NCBI GenBank assembly: GCA_965224745.1
Contig: CBDCZY010000010.1
Location: forward strand, 372,001-436,000
Reading direction: 5' to 3'
DNA length: 64,000 nucleotides
From: CBDCZY01 sp965224745
GTDB taxonomy: Bacteria > Pseudomonadota > Gammaproteobacteria > Methylococcales > Methylomonadaceae
The notes under the pieces: model-generated
The model's input: only the letters and a program-made list of their open reading frames with translations
Database searches by the model: none
What the model was told of the DNA's origin: nothing
Position numbers and translations under genes: made by a program
Shown: piece by piece, positions 43,021 through 53,392 of the stretch
Numbering within the stretch: position 1 is the first letter of the stretch
Layout: each line of letters opens with the position of its first letter

Positions 43021-46000
43021 TTAAGTTTCAGCTATATCCTGTAATGTTTGGTTGTCTGAAGGAATGGTGATACGAGTCGCCATTTGGTAAAGATTGCGTA
43101 ATCGTTGTTCGATTTGTTTGTCGTCTTGCAGCAGGGCAAACATCTCTAAATGTCTCGCTTGTTCAGTGATCTGATCAAATCCTACGGTACCTCCAGTCCC
43201 TTTTATCCAATGGGCGAGTCTTGTCAACTCGGCATAATCTTGTTTAAACCAAGCGACATTCATAACATCTAACTCAGAACAAAGTCGTTTGCGGAAATCT
43301 CTAATGATATTGTCAAATTTAGGATTGGGTGATAATCTGGAAATTAGTTGAGCTGGTAAAGCGAGGTCTTCAGAAATTTCTTTAGCAGTGGGTTGAGGTG
43401 TCTCTGGCGTATCAGATGCTTTTTTTGGAGATTTTTCGTCATTAACAGTTACCCGCGTGGAGAGGGTGGCCAATTCTTGGATAATTTCTTTAACACCGTC
43501 GTATTCGTGCCGCTTGAGCATTTGTTGTAGTTTTTCTGCTGGCTCGGTAAACGCATCGAAGCCGACTGATCCGGCAGTACCTTTTAACCAGTGTATTCTT
43601 TTCGATAAACCATCATAATTCCCTTGTTCGTAAAACGTATGAATAGCTTCCATTTCACCTTTTAATTGCTCAATAAATAATTCAATAATTTCCCTAAAGT
43701 GAGGATTATGATTGGGTAATCTTGATGTAATGGGTGTAACAGTCTTGTCGGCGTTCGAAGCTTTTTCGATTCTTGCCGTATCTTCAGGTTGCTGCATTAC
43801 TATTGTTGACTCAGCGGATTCGACGGGTTCCGGCATTGCATTATCGCCCAGCCACTTCGTCAAAGATTCCAGCAGGATATCAAAATCAATCGGTTTGGTT
43901 AAGAACCCTGAATAGCCAGCGGTTAAGCTTTCTTCTTCATGACCCAACATGTCATGAGCTGTCAGAGCAAGAACAGGCAACTCTAAACCTTGTTCGCGCA
44001 TCGCTTTGACTGAGGTTAATCCATCCATGACCGGCATCTGAATATCCATTAGAATTAACGCATACTTGCCGCTAACAGCTTTATCGAGACCTTCTTGTCC
44101 GTTGTTGGCAGTTTCCACCTGTAAACCAGCTTCTTCCAGCACTAATTTCACTAGCTGCTGATTCTCGATCCCATCGTCAACCACTAATATAGAAGTATTG
44201 GGAGGGAATGAACTATTAGTTTGTTCGCTATGGCTTTGTTCTGGATCAATTTTAGTTGGTGAGATTTTTTCTATGTTTGCCTTGTCTTTAGCTCGTTGTA
44301 CTGGTGCCGAATTATTGGATGGTTTGGCAGGTTGCTGTAATTGTTTACCCCCCAACCATTGCGCCAAAGTTTGCAATAGTACATCGAAATCTATGGGTTT
44401 GGTTAAGTATCCTGAGTAACCGGCAGCCAAGCTTTCTTCTTCATGGCCCATCATGGCATGTGCAGTAAGAGCCAGTACCGGCAGATCAAGCCCCTGTTCG
44501 CGCATGGCCTTTACCGAGGTCAGGCCATCCATAACCGGCATCTGTATGTCCATGAGGATTAACGAATAATCCCCACTCACAACTTTATCAAGACCCTCTT
44601 GACCGTTGTTTGCTGTTTCAACCTTGATGTCCGCTTCTTCGAGTACCAATTTTACTAACTGTTGATTTTCAATGCCGTCGTCAACCACTAATACCGTAGT
44701 ATTCGGAGGGAAGCTCCAGTCAATTTGGTTGTTTTCTTCTGGGTAGGTTAATTCGTTATGAATATGTTCCGGTGCCAGCATACTAATGCCTTCCAGCGAT
44801 CCCGTGCGGATGGTAAAGGTAAAATTACTACCTTGCTCAATATCACTGGTTACAGTTATTCCGCCCCCTAATGCCTGGACAAATTTTTGACTAATCGCCA
44901 AACCGAGGCCGGTTCCACCGAACTCTCTAGTCACAGAGCTATCAGCTTGCACAAACGGATCGAAGATGGATTGTATTTTTTGTTGGGGGATGCCGATACC
45001 GGTATCGATAATACTAAACGACATCAGCGGTTCGGGATCGTCTGCAATCATCTTAACAACAATTTTTACGCCGCCGGCAGCAGTAAATTTAATTGCATTG
45101 CCTACCAGGTTGGTGATGATTTGCCTCAGGCGGGAAGGGTCGCTACGAATTTTTTCAGGGATCTCTCCGTCCAGTTCAAATGTTAAAGTAATTCCTTTTT
45201 CCTGCGCTTTTACACCCATGACCTGGATCACTTCATTAACGATAATGTGTGGAGAAAAACTGACTTGTTCACAATTGAGTTGACCTGCTTCGACTTTGGA
45301 AAGATCAAGTATGTCGTTGATGAGATCTAAAAGATATTTACCACTAGTGTGAATAGTCTGTAAGTGTTTTTTCCCGTCTTGCGAATTCTTGTTATAGCCA
45401 CGTTTTAGAATTTCGGTAAAACCGAGAATTGAATTCATCGGGGTTCGTATTTCGTGGCTCATGTTGGCCAGAAATTCGCTTTTCGTTCGGTTGGCTAGCT
45501 CCGCTTCTTCCTTGGATTTCTTAAGCTCAGCTTTCTTTTGTTCCAGCGCCGTAATTTCTTGAAAGCTGATTAACACGCCGCCTGCTTTTTGGTTGGCGCC
45601 CAACACCGGTGAACAATTCACTAAGAAGGTTTTGCGAATGTTATTGATCGTTAAACTAAGCGTTGAATGTTTTTGTTGGACGCCTTGTTTAATAGAGTCA
45701 TGCCAAGGTAATTCTTCTTCGGTTAAGGTGGTGTTTTGGTCGGTATGCCATTTAAAAGCGTTGATTGAATGCCCGATCAATTGTTCTGAATGAGTCGTGA
45801 CAATATTAGAAAAAGCTTCATTAGCTAACACTATGTATTGATTCCGATCGACCACCAATAAACCTTCAGTTAGAGTGTCTAACGCAGTTCTAACTCGGCT
45901 TGGTACTGCGTTGGATGGATCCAGGTGCCTTAACATTCTTGACAAATAGGCATAGAAACTAAAGAATGCGCAAAAGGCCGCAAATAATATTAATTGCACA

Positions 46001-46449
46001 CGGGGAGAAAATAATTCGCCTTGCCAACCTGCCTGAACAATTGGCTTACAGCGTATTTCTGTATAGCCCCAGGGTTTGTTATTCTTCCAAATTGGGACTT
46101 GTAATTGAGTATCAGTGGAATAATGACCTTGCAACTCTTGCCAGTTAGCTTTGTGATCGCCGATTGAGAGTAAAACTTTTCCGCCTGTTGAGCGAATACC
46201 GGCAGATAGAATATCATCGTTGCGCTTTACTATCATGCTTAGAATAGCTTGAAAATCGTTTAGACGATCTTGATTTATAAAGATCGACCCACTCATGGCT
46301 ATGGTCTCGATTAAGTTTGAGCGACCTTCACGTATCGCGCTATTGCGATCGGGCACCAGCTCAAAATAAAGAGCCACCAATAATATACTGACGACGATAA
46401 ACGATTGACCGAGTGCGATATGAAATTTTGCGCTGAGTCCTTTCATCAT
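43021..46449 (-). CDS. Membrane hybrid histidine kinase with two REC and two Hpt domains
   Basis: The 1142-aa inner-membrane protein has two helices (about residues 10-31 and 152-170) enclosing a periplasmic sensor of about 120 aa. Then follow a PAS domain (about 185-300), HisKA with the phosphate-accepting His in ANMSHEIRTPMNSILGF at about residue 335, HATPase_c (GNAIKFTAAGG, FGGTGLGLAIS), two REC domains with the same VLVVDDGIENQQLVKLVLEE sequence, and two Hpt domains (HWLKGTAGSVGFD, HWIKGTGGTVGFD). Its start overlaps the adhesin stop by 4 bp (ATGA), so synthesis is coupled. The downstream gene is the REC-GGDEF-EAL regulator, a likely target. Confidence 0.93.
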   Translation of the reverse strand: MMKGLSAKFHIALGQSFIVVSILLVALYFELVPDRNSAIREGRSNLIETIAMSGSIFINQDRLNDFQAILSMIVKRNDDILSAGIRSTGGKVLLSIGDHKANWQELQGHYSTDTQLQVPIWKNNKPWGYTEIRCKPIVQAGWQGELFSPRVQLILFAAFCAFFSFYAYLSRMLRHLDPSNAVPSRVRTALDTLTEGLLVVDRNQYIVLANEAFSNIVTTHSEQLIGHSINAFKWHTDQNTTLTEEELPWHDSIKQGVQQKHSTLSLTINNIRKTFLVNCSPVLGANQKAGGVLISFQEITALEQKKAELKKSKEEAELANRTKSEFLANMSHEIRTPMNSILGFTEILKRGYNKNSQDGKKHLQTIHTSGKYLLDLINDILDLSKVEAGQLNCEQVSFSPHIIVNEVIQVMGVKAQEKGITLTFELDGEIPEKIRSDPSRLRQIITNLVGNAIKFTAAGGVKIVVKMIADDPEPLMSFSIIDTGIGIPQQKIQSIFDPFVQADSSVTREFGGTGLGLAISQKFVQALGGGITVTSDIEQGSNFTFTIRTGSLEGISMLAPEHIHNELTYPEENNQIDWSFPPNTTVLVVDDGIENQQLVKLVLEEADIKVETANNGQEGLDKVVSGDYSLILMDIQMPVMDGLTSVKAMREQGLDLPVLALTAHAMMGHEEESLAAGYSGYLTKPIDFDVLLQTLAQWLGGKQLQQPAKPSNNSAPVQRAKDKANIEKISPTKIDPEQSHSEQTNSSFPPNTSILVVDDGIENQQLVKLVLEEAGLQVETANNGQEGLDKAVSGKYALILMDIQMPVMDGLTSVKAMREQGLELPVLALTAHDMLGHEEESLTAGYSGFLTKPIDFDILLESLTKWLGDNAMPEPVESAESTIVMQQPEDTARIEKASNADKTVTPITSRLPNHNPHFREIIELFIEQLKGEMEAIHTFYEQGNYDGLSKRIHWLKGTAGSVGFDAFTEPAEKLQQMLKRHEYDGVKEIIQELATLSTRVTVNDEKSPKKASDTPETPQPTAKEISEDLALPAQLISRLSPNPKFDNIIRDFRKRLCSELDVMNVAWFKQDYAELTRLAHWIKGTGGTVGFDQITEQARHLEMFALLQDDKQIEQRLRNLYQMATRITIPSDNQTLQDIAET

Positions 46450-49400
46450 GAGCTATGCTCCTGCTTTGAATCACTGGATTGTGGTGTGTCTGAATGTTCG
46501 GTTTGTTGTTGTTTTTCGATTTGGTCAGAACCTTGTTGGATCAGTGATTCAAGCGAGTCATCGCTATCTTCATCGAACTGATTATCATCAAATTGACCGA
46601 TAACAGGGAGAGGGTCTATCATGCGCCATGCGGGTAAAGAAGACAGTATGCTGCTGAGTAATACACCACCACGGACTAACCAAATGACATAGCCCACTGA
46701 AATCCCGGACGAAACGATGAGACTGGAACCGATAATTTGTTGTTCCAGATGACTGTAATCCTGAATGTCCTGTTTCATTTCATCTAATTGTCGGACAAAA
46801 CTGTCAGAGTTGATAATGGAGACAACTGAGTGATGAGGGCGAAACGACATGTTAACCTTGGGCTGGCTTTTGTTCAGGGATTTAACCGGGAGTGTTATCT
46901 GCTCACTTCTTTGGTTGATATTTCCATTTGATGAATTACTAGTAGATTGTTGGCTAGTGCCAATAGATGTTATTTGGAAACTATTGTTGCCGAAGGGGCT
47001 ACTGCTCAGCGTGGCCAAAACCGGTTGTATAAAAGGTTTTGCAGCACTCTCCGATGATGTGGTATCCGTCTCAGTATTTTCATCCTGTTGCGAAGAACTG
47101 TCTTCCTTCGCGTGAGTTGAATTATCAGGTGCTCCCGAATCCGGCACATTGCCTAATGTACTAATACTAACCGAAGGTGGAATGGGCTTATTTGGTCTAT
47201 CCTGAATGATTTGGATTGTTACTTTTGATGTTGCTGCGAGACCGTCCTGATCCAGTACAGTTATGTCCAACTCAAAAAACTCTTGCTCGGTTTCTTTCAG
47301 CTTGTTTGCATCAACAATCGATAACTGCCCTTGGTTATCTATCGCAAAAAGTCGAGCAGTTTCGCTGTCGCTGATGCTATAAGTGAACTGTTGGTTGGCA
47401 TCAGGGTCTTGGGCTGTCAGCTTTCCTATGATTGTTTCTCCGAGGTTCGTATCAGCAATAGCAAATTTATCATCCGATAATTGTGGTGATTCATTTACAT
47501 TAACCACAGTGACTGATATTGGTTGTGAAATGGAAGCCCCGCGTTGATCAGTGACGGTGAGCTCGAGTTGATAAATGTTGTCAGAATTAGCGTCTGAAGG
47601 ATTCTCAAAGTTGGGCGCGTTGATAAAACTCAATGTGCCTTGCTCACGGTCGATAAGGAACTTATCGGCATCTGCACCGCCGCTAATGGCAAATGTCGGA
47701 GTAAGTACTTGATTATCATCGCTTGCTAAAAGAACGGTAATAACTGCTCTGGTATTTTCTTGAGTTTCTGGCGTTGCTGTCGATGTAATGCTTAATTCGT
47801 TTTCATTTGGAATGATGTCAATAGTAATTACGGCCGTTGTTTGAAAAGCTGGCAATGTATCATTGCTCAGTTGGACAGCCAATGTATATTGTGACTGAGC
47901 CTCGTAATTCAAAGCATTCGCATTAGCCAGGTTTATTTCACCGGTGGTTGGATTAATGGAAAAAGCTGTATTGCTGTTGCCTGAAATGATGGCAAAACTA
48001 AGGTTCGAATCCTGGTTGGTATTCTCGACCTGAATGGTACCAAGTGATTCATTATTTTGTGCATCCTCACCAATTGAAAATTGTTGGTCATTGATGGACA
48101 GATCAAGTTGGTCTGTTGTTACAGTAACGGTAAATTGAGTATCTGCAAACACGCTGCTGCTATCTGTAGCACGCAATGTTATGGTGTTGGCTCCGACATC
48201 GGTATTGGTCGGAGTACCGGAAAAAGTTCGTGTGGTGGCATTGAAATTCAACCAAGCCGGCAGTCCCGATGTAGAATAGGTTAGAGTATCACCATCTATA
48301 TCATTGAAAACATTTGCGTTGAAGGTAAAGCTAAACGCAGTATCCGCGGCGGCTGTTTGGTCAGTGACAAGGTTAGCCACGGTTGGATTATCGTTGCTAT
48401 TGGCAATAACAATATCAAACGAGTCAGTAATAATTCCGGTTTTGCTGTCATCTGCAGTCACGGTCACTGTGATGGTTCCCACATCGGCATTGAGTGGTGT
48501 GCCAGAAAAAGTGCGGGTGGCGGCATCAAAGCTGAGCCAACCGGAGGCATCAGAGCTGTAAGTAAGGATATCGCCAACATCGATGTCGTTAAAAGTATTG
48601 ACTGGGAACTGAAAATTAAACGGCGTATCTTCCGTGGCTGTTTGGTCGGGGATAGGACTCATAACGGTCGGATCATCGTTGCTATTATCAACAACAATAT
48701 TGAACGTGTCGGAAATAATACCGCTGTTACCGTCATCAGCAGTGAGTGTTATGGTTGTGGTTCCTACATCGTCATTGGTCGGTGTGCCGGAAAAAGTGCG
48801 TGTGGACGGGTCGAAATTCAACCAACCGGGCAGACCTGGAGCACTATAGGTCAGGATATCGCCAACATCGATATCATTAAAAACATTATTGTCAAAGGTA
48901 AAGCTAAAAAAATTGTCTTCTGTCGCAGATTGGTGTGCGATAGAATTGCTGACCGTTGGATCATCATTGCTATTGCCGATAACGATATCAAATGAATCTG
49001 AAATGATGCCGGTATTGCTGTCATCGGCAGTCACGGTTACCGTGGTGGTTCCTACATCGGCATTGAGTGGCGTGCCGGAAAAAGTTCGGTTGACGGCATC
49101 AAAACTGAGCCAGCCAGCGGCGTCTGAGGTATAGGTCAGCGAATCGCCATCGATATCGTTAAACGTATTGGCGACGAATTGAAAGCTAAATGCAGTATCC
49201 TCAGTGGCAGTTTGGTTGGGAATGGAATTCGCCACGGTAGGATCATCGTTGCTATTACCAATAACAATGTCAAACGAATCTGAAATGATGCCGGTATTGC
49301 TGTCATCGGCAGTGACGGTTACAGTCGTGGTTCCCACATCAGCATTTAAGGGCACACCAGAAAAAGTGCGAGTGGCGGCATCAAAACTGAGCCAACCGGA

Positions 49401-52400
49401 AGCGTCCGAGGTATAGGTTAGTGTATCACCATCGACATCGTTAAACGTATTGGCGGCAAACTGAAAACTAAATGCAGCATCCTCAGTGGCTGATTGGTTA
49501 GGGATAAAATTCGCCACGGTAGGATCATCGTTGCTATTGTCAATAACGATATTAAACGAATCGGAAATGATGCCGCCATTGCTGTCATCGGCAGTGACGG
49601 TGACCGTGGTGGTTCCCACATCGCCATTGAGTGGTGTGCCGGAAAAAGTACGGTTGAGCGCATCAAAACTGAGCCACCCGGAAGCGTCCGAGGTATAGGT
49701 CAGTGTATCGCCATCGACATCGTTAAACGTATTGGCAGCGAACTGAAAGCTAAATGCAGTATCCTCAGTGGCTGATTGGTTAGGGATAGAATACGCCACG
49801 TTAGGATCATCGTTGCTATTGTCAATAACGATATTAAACGAATCGGAAATGATGCCGCCATTGCTGTCATCGGCAGTGACGGTGATCGTGGTGGTTCCTA
49901 CATCGGCATTGAGTGGCGTGCCGGAAAAAGTTCGGTTGAGCGCATCAAAACTGAGCCAACCGGAAGCGTTCGAGGTATAGGTCAGTGTATCGCCGTTTCC
50001 ATCAGCAAATGTATTTGTTGGAAACTGAAAAGTAAACGATGTGTCTTCAGTAGCATTTTGATCAGGTATTGCATTGGCAACGGTTGGGAACTGGTTTACT
50101 GAAACGACTGTAAAATTACCGCTAAATTCTGACGTATTACCTGAAGGATCGGTGGTCGTTGCTGAGACTATACCGCCAGCGCTCAAAGCCGTTGCTACTG
50201 TGGTGTTGAATGTCCCATCGCCGTCACTATTTGTAGTGACGGTGGTAGAACCTAAGTAAATTTCACCTTCGCCGTTTCCTGATGAATCCGCTGAGGAGCT
50301 ACTAAACAAATCAATATTAAAAATGGTGTTGGCGACACTATTTAGTGTCCCATCTATAGTAGTGTCTCCTCCGTTCACGGAAACACTGGTTATTACGGGG
50401 TAATTTTGTAAATTATTAGTGCCGCCGTCGGCATCGAGATTATCGTTGGGAGTGGTTCCATCGATACCGAGTTCAATCCCAATGCCGTTATTAGAATGAA
50501 TAGAGTTGCCACGAATAGTATTGCCAGTGCCGGACCAAAGCCTGATACCAGTGTAAAAAGAGGATGAACCATTATGAGCTATGGTATTGCCTTCGTCACT
50601 CCCTGTGCCTCCGATAATATTTTGATCTCCCTGAGAAATATAAATACCGGACAATAAATTACCAATGGCACTACTACCAGTGAAATCGGTGCCAATCAGA
50701 TTTCCAAAGAGTGTATTATTGTCAGAACTGCTTCCTTGAATTTCTATTCCTTCAGAAGCATTACCCGACACTACATTATCTAAAATCGAGTTAGCTGAGG
50801 AGCTGCTGATATCTATACCAGGCCCAATGTTGGCGCTTGCGGAAGTACCGTCCTTATCGGTACCAATATAGTTAGCTTCGATGGTATTTGAGCTGCCGCC
50901 ATTGAGTTCTATACCGTCATCACTGAATTGATTGATGACGAAACCACGAATGGTAGAATCGCCTGCTGAAATGTTAAAGCCGTCTGCAGCTGCGCCTGCT
51001 GCGCTGCCGTCTAATTCAATCAGCGGTTTACCAGCATAGCCTGGTTGAGTCGTGGCATCAATGATAACTGGCTTGGTTAATTCAGGTAGCTGGCTTGTGG
51101 TAACGTTAATGGTTTGTTGACCGCCTCCGCCAATGTTAAAGAAAATGCGTTCGGGATTCATTGCGCCGGGATCGTTATTGATCGCTGTGATTGCTTCACG
51201 CAGTGAAATGCCGTCAATTCCCGGATTACTGACTAAATTTGCAATGGTTGTTGTTGTGCCGTTGATCACATCCGCGTTTGTTGTAACGACTAAAGCTGAC
51301 ACATTGATTTGCACAAAATCAACGTTTGCAGTCTGGCCATCTGAAACCACTACCGCAAATTCGAGTGTTTCGCTGCTAGAGGGCGCTGTAAAAGTCGGGG
51401 TTGCACTAGTGGTATTACTAAGTGTTACCCAGGTTCCACTGATTTGTTGCCATTGGTAGGTTAATGGATCACTATCCAGGTCTGAGCTGCCGGTTGCATC
51501 AAGTGTGACCAGTGTATTGATAGCAACGGTTTGATCTGCACCAGCATCGGCAGTATTAGCATGATTGACACCGGTATCGTCAGCGGTGATGATTGTTTCG
51601 ATGTTGCTGTGATTGATAGTGAAGGTGTTACCACTGCCTAAGTTGACCTCAATCGTAGAACTGTTAACTTGTGTAATAGTACCAGCGCCAAATTCAGAGA
51701 GATCAAGTGTGTCATTGTCGCTGCCTCCGTTAACCGTATACACATCGCCATTTTGCGCCCCTGTGAACAAGAACAAGTCATTCCCATTATCTCCTGAGAA
51801 AATGTCAGAACCACCGCCGCCAATCAAGATGTCATTGTCATTTTTACCATGTAATTGGTCATCTCCTAATCCACCAAACAGTAAATCATCGTGGTTGTCG
51901 CCATCAAGATGATCATCGCCTGCTTGACCAAAAAGCCAGTCTTCATCATTATCGCCCCCCAGATGATCGTTTCCATCGTCACCAAATAATACATCTTGCC
52001 CGTCGCCCCCACTAATTCCGCTGTCATTACCTGTACTGCCAACATAAAGGTTTGCACTGTTGTCTGGTCCGGATAACACAGCGCCGGTACTTGGGTCATG
52101 CCAACTATTTGCTAGCGATTTACCCCAGCTTTGCTGCAAGGTTTTACTGAATGCGATAGAGGTTTCGATGGAGCCCGTATTAAATTCTAATTCCCAATCA
52201 CCACCTAGTTGAGCTGATCCGGTGATGTCATTGCTGGCCGTGACATCTGCTCCGGTTAGCTGTGAAAGTCTATGGACTAATGCCTGACCGTCGGAGGTAC
52301 TTGCTAAATCACAGCCGTATAACAATAGATCAGCATCTGTTTTTAGTACCTTTTGCCAGTCTGAGAAGGCCAATTGATAGTGATCAACCGTCTCTAAGTT

Positions 52401-52883
52401 TAAGCTGTCTGAACCTAGAGCAAGTTCCCCTGACTGACCATGCGATACGATGTGGATAGCATCTAACGAACTACGACCTGCCAAGACCTCACTGATTTGT
52501 TCAATGACAGAACTGTTGCTATCGAGCAGGTGAATTGAAAACTGCCGGTCCTGACTTTGCTGACCGGTTACATCATCGATTAGACTTTGGTAATCATCCA
52601 CACCCGGCGCAATAAAGACAATTTCTTGTCTGTTTTCAGATGCCTTTTTAGCGTCAGTCAGTGATTTGGTTTCATCGCTATCCTGCCATGTTTCGACGAT
52701 CTGAACGTGGCTTGTCTCATCAAACTCACTGATGGGCAAAGATAAAGAACTTAAACTATCGGCAGATAATAAAACCCTTGACTCTAATGTTTCCATCATA
52801 GGCGCTTTAGTATCCCGCGAAAGCCTGCCTTTTTTAGGTTTTATAGCTGTTTTGATGAACATGTTAATTTTTTTTGACCACAT
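46446..52883 (-). CDS. Giant LEPR-XLL/DUF4347 adhesin with RTX, Ig-like and cadherin repeats
   Basis: The 2145-aa protein begins with an LEPR-XLL-type motif (METLESRVLLSAD, about residues 30-42), then a DUF4347 domain (about 65-250). RTX-like calcium-binding nonapeptides follow (GGDGQDVLFGDDGNDHLGGD). Next come a PKD-like domain (GADQTVAINTLVTLDATGSS), an ISLREAI (CSLREA-like) and beta-helix region with SSNTIEANYIGTD, seven near-identical putative Ig repeats and three cadherin-like domains. A hydrophobic segment (SSGISVGYVIWLVRGGVLLS) and an acidic Ser/Gln tail end it. The hydrophobic segment and acidic tail suggest anchoring rather than release. It starts a three-gene operon with the hybrid kinase. 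Confidence 0.9.
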   Translation of the reverse strand: MWSKKINMFIKTAIKPKKGRLSRDTKAPMMETLESRVLLSADSLSSLSLPISEFDETSHVQIVETWQDSDETKSLTDAKKASENRQEIVFIAPGVDDYQSLIDDVTGQQSQDRQFSIHLLDSNSSVIEQISEVLAGRSSLDAIHIVSHGQSGELALGSDSLNLETVDHYQLAFSDWQKVLKTDADLLLYGCDLASTSDGQALVHRLSQLTGADVTASNDITGSAQLGGDWELEFNTGSIETSIAFSKTLQQSWGKSLANSWHDPSTGAVLSGPDNSANLYVGSTGNDSGISGGDGQDVLFGDDGNDHLGGDNDEDWLFGQAGDDHLDGDNHDDLLFGGLGDDQLHGKNDNDILIGGGGSDIFSGDNGNDLFLFTGAQNGDVYTVNGGSDNDTLDLSEFGAGTITQVNSSTIEVNLGSGNTFTINHSNIETIITADDTGVNHANTADAGADQTVAINTLVTLDATGSSDLDSDPLTYQWQQISGTWVTLSNTTSATPTFTAPSSSETLEFAVVVSDGQTANVDFVQINVSALVVTTNADVINGTTTTIANLVSNPGIDGISLREAITAINNDPGAMNPERIFFNIGGGGQQTINVTTSQLPELTKPVIIDATTQPGYAGKPLIELDGSAAGAAADGFNISAGDSTIRGFVINQFSDDGIELNGGSSNTIEANYIGTDKDGTSASANIGPGIDISSSSANSILDNVVSGNASEGIEIQGSSSDNNTLFGNLIGTDFTGSSAIGNLLSGIYISQGDQNIIGGTGSDEGNTIAHNGSSSFYTGIRLWSGTGNTIRGNSIHSNNGIGIELGIDGTTPNDNLDADGGTNNLQNYPVITSVSVNGGDTTIDGTLNSVANTIFNIDLFSSSSADSSGNGEGEIYLGSTTVTTNSDGDGTFNTTVATALSAGGIVSATTTDPSGNTSEFSGNFTVVSVNQFPTVANAIPDQNATEDTSFTFQFPTNTFADGNGDTLTYTSNASGWLSFDALNRTFSGTPLNADVGTTTITVTADDSNGGIISDSFNIVIDNSNDDPNVAYSIPNQSATEDTAFSFQFAANTFNDVDGDTLTYTSDASGWLSFDALNRTFSGTPLNGDVGTTTVTVTADDSNGGIISDSFNIVIDNSNDDPTVANFIPNQSATEDAAFSFQFAANTFNDVDGDTLTYTSDASGWLSFDAATRTFSGVPLNADVGTTTVTVTADDSNTGIISDSFDIVIGNSNDDPTVANSIPNQTATEDTAFSFQFVANTFNDIDGDSLTYTSDAAGWLSFDAVNRTFSGTPLNADVGTTTVTVTADDSNTGIISDSFDIVIGNSNDDPTVSNSIAHQSATEDNFFSFTFDNNVFNDIDVGDILTYSAPGLPGWLNFDPSTRTFSGTPTNDDVGTTTITLTADDGNSGIISDTFNIVVDNSNDDPTVMSPIPDQTATEDTPFNFQFPVNTFNDIDVGDILTYSSDASGWLSFDAATRTFSGTPLNADVGTITVTVTADDSKTGIITDSFDIVIANSNDNPTVANLVTDQTAAADTAFSFTFNANVFNDIDGDTLTYSTSGLPAWLNFNATTRTFSGTPTNTDVGANTITLRATDSSSVFADTQFTVTVTTDQLDLSINDQQFSIGEDAQNNESLGTIQVENTNQDSNLSFAIISGNSNTAFSINPTTGEINLANANALNYEAQSQYTLAVQLSNDTLPAFQTTAVITIDIIPNENELSITSTATPETQENTRAVITVLLASDDNQVLTPTFAISGGADADKFLIDREQGTLSFINAPNFENPSDANSDNIYQLELTVTDQRGASISQPISVTVVNVNESPQLSDDKFAIADTNLGETIIGKLTAQDPDANQQFTYSISDSETARLFAIDNQGQLSIVDANKLKETEQEFFELDITVLDQDGLAATSKVTIQIIQDRPNKPIPPSVSISTLGNVPDSGAPDNSTHAKEDSSSQQDENTETDTTSSESAAKPFIQPVLATLSSSPFGNNSFQITSIGTSQQSTSNSSNGNINQRSEQITLPVKSLNKSQPKVNMSFRPHHSVVSIINSDSFVRQLDEMKQDIQDYSHLEQQIIGSSLIVSSGISVGYVIWLVRGGVLLSSILSSLPAWRMIDPLPVIGQFDDNQFDEDSDDSLESLIQQGSDQIEKQQQTEHSDTPQSSDSKQEHSS
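48115..50100 (-). repeat. Seven tandem repeats of about 285 bp in the adhesin gene
   Basis: The protein pattern (NDDPTVANSIPNQTATEDTA, then FSFQF, GWLSFDALNRTFSGTPLN, DVGTTTVTVTADDSN) recurs seven times with about 95-residue spacing. The copies at about 49.2-50 kb are almost identical at DNA level, while those at about 48.2-48.9 kb are more diverged. This suggests recent expansion or homogenisation of the array's N-terminal copies. Confidence 0.85.
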
Positions 52884-53392
52884 TCAAAGTTCTGTTTAGA
52901 TAAATAGGCATATTTCGAAGTAAGGAGCTGCCTTTATTGGTCACTCAAGTAAAAAATGACGTAACGATTAATTGTTCGTGAAGAGACCGCTGACATGATG
53001 ATATTTCTCCTGATGTGCATGGTTTTTCTTATATAAAGTCACATTTGAAATCTTTTAATGCCTTCAAGTAAGCGAGTAGTTTTCAAACGGCATCATAGGA
53101 CTAGAAATAATTTCAAAGTATAGATAGAGAATGGGCATTATTGAAGAGACGACTAATTTTTAAAACAATTATCTTGCTAAAAACGGACGAAGGTCACATT
53201 GAGGCTCATACCAAAGCAATTTTCTATTAATCTACTATTGATACCTGTCTGAGCTGTTCTGATTTTTTTCAAGAATGAGCGAAAGTTAACAAATTCATCA
53301 GTAAAAGCCCTAGTGACCTTCGGATCTTCTTCTACACTTTGAAAAGGTCTTGATTATTGATTCGAAGAATCGCTAACAACAAAAAATTAACT
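52884..53392. other. Intergenic region upstream of the adhesin operon and the PBP7 gene
   Basis: About 500 bp between the divergent adhesin and PBP7-type genes with no supported gene. It must hold both promoters. The sequence is AT-rich and no regulator site or convincing -35/-10 pair could be recognised. Confidence 0.45.

Noticed and set aside
48304..49980. Multiple plus-strand frames with similar sequences
   Set aside because: They are antisense shadows of the repeated Ig-like units of the adhesin gene; the repetition explains their similarity.
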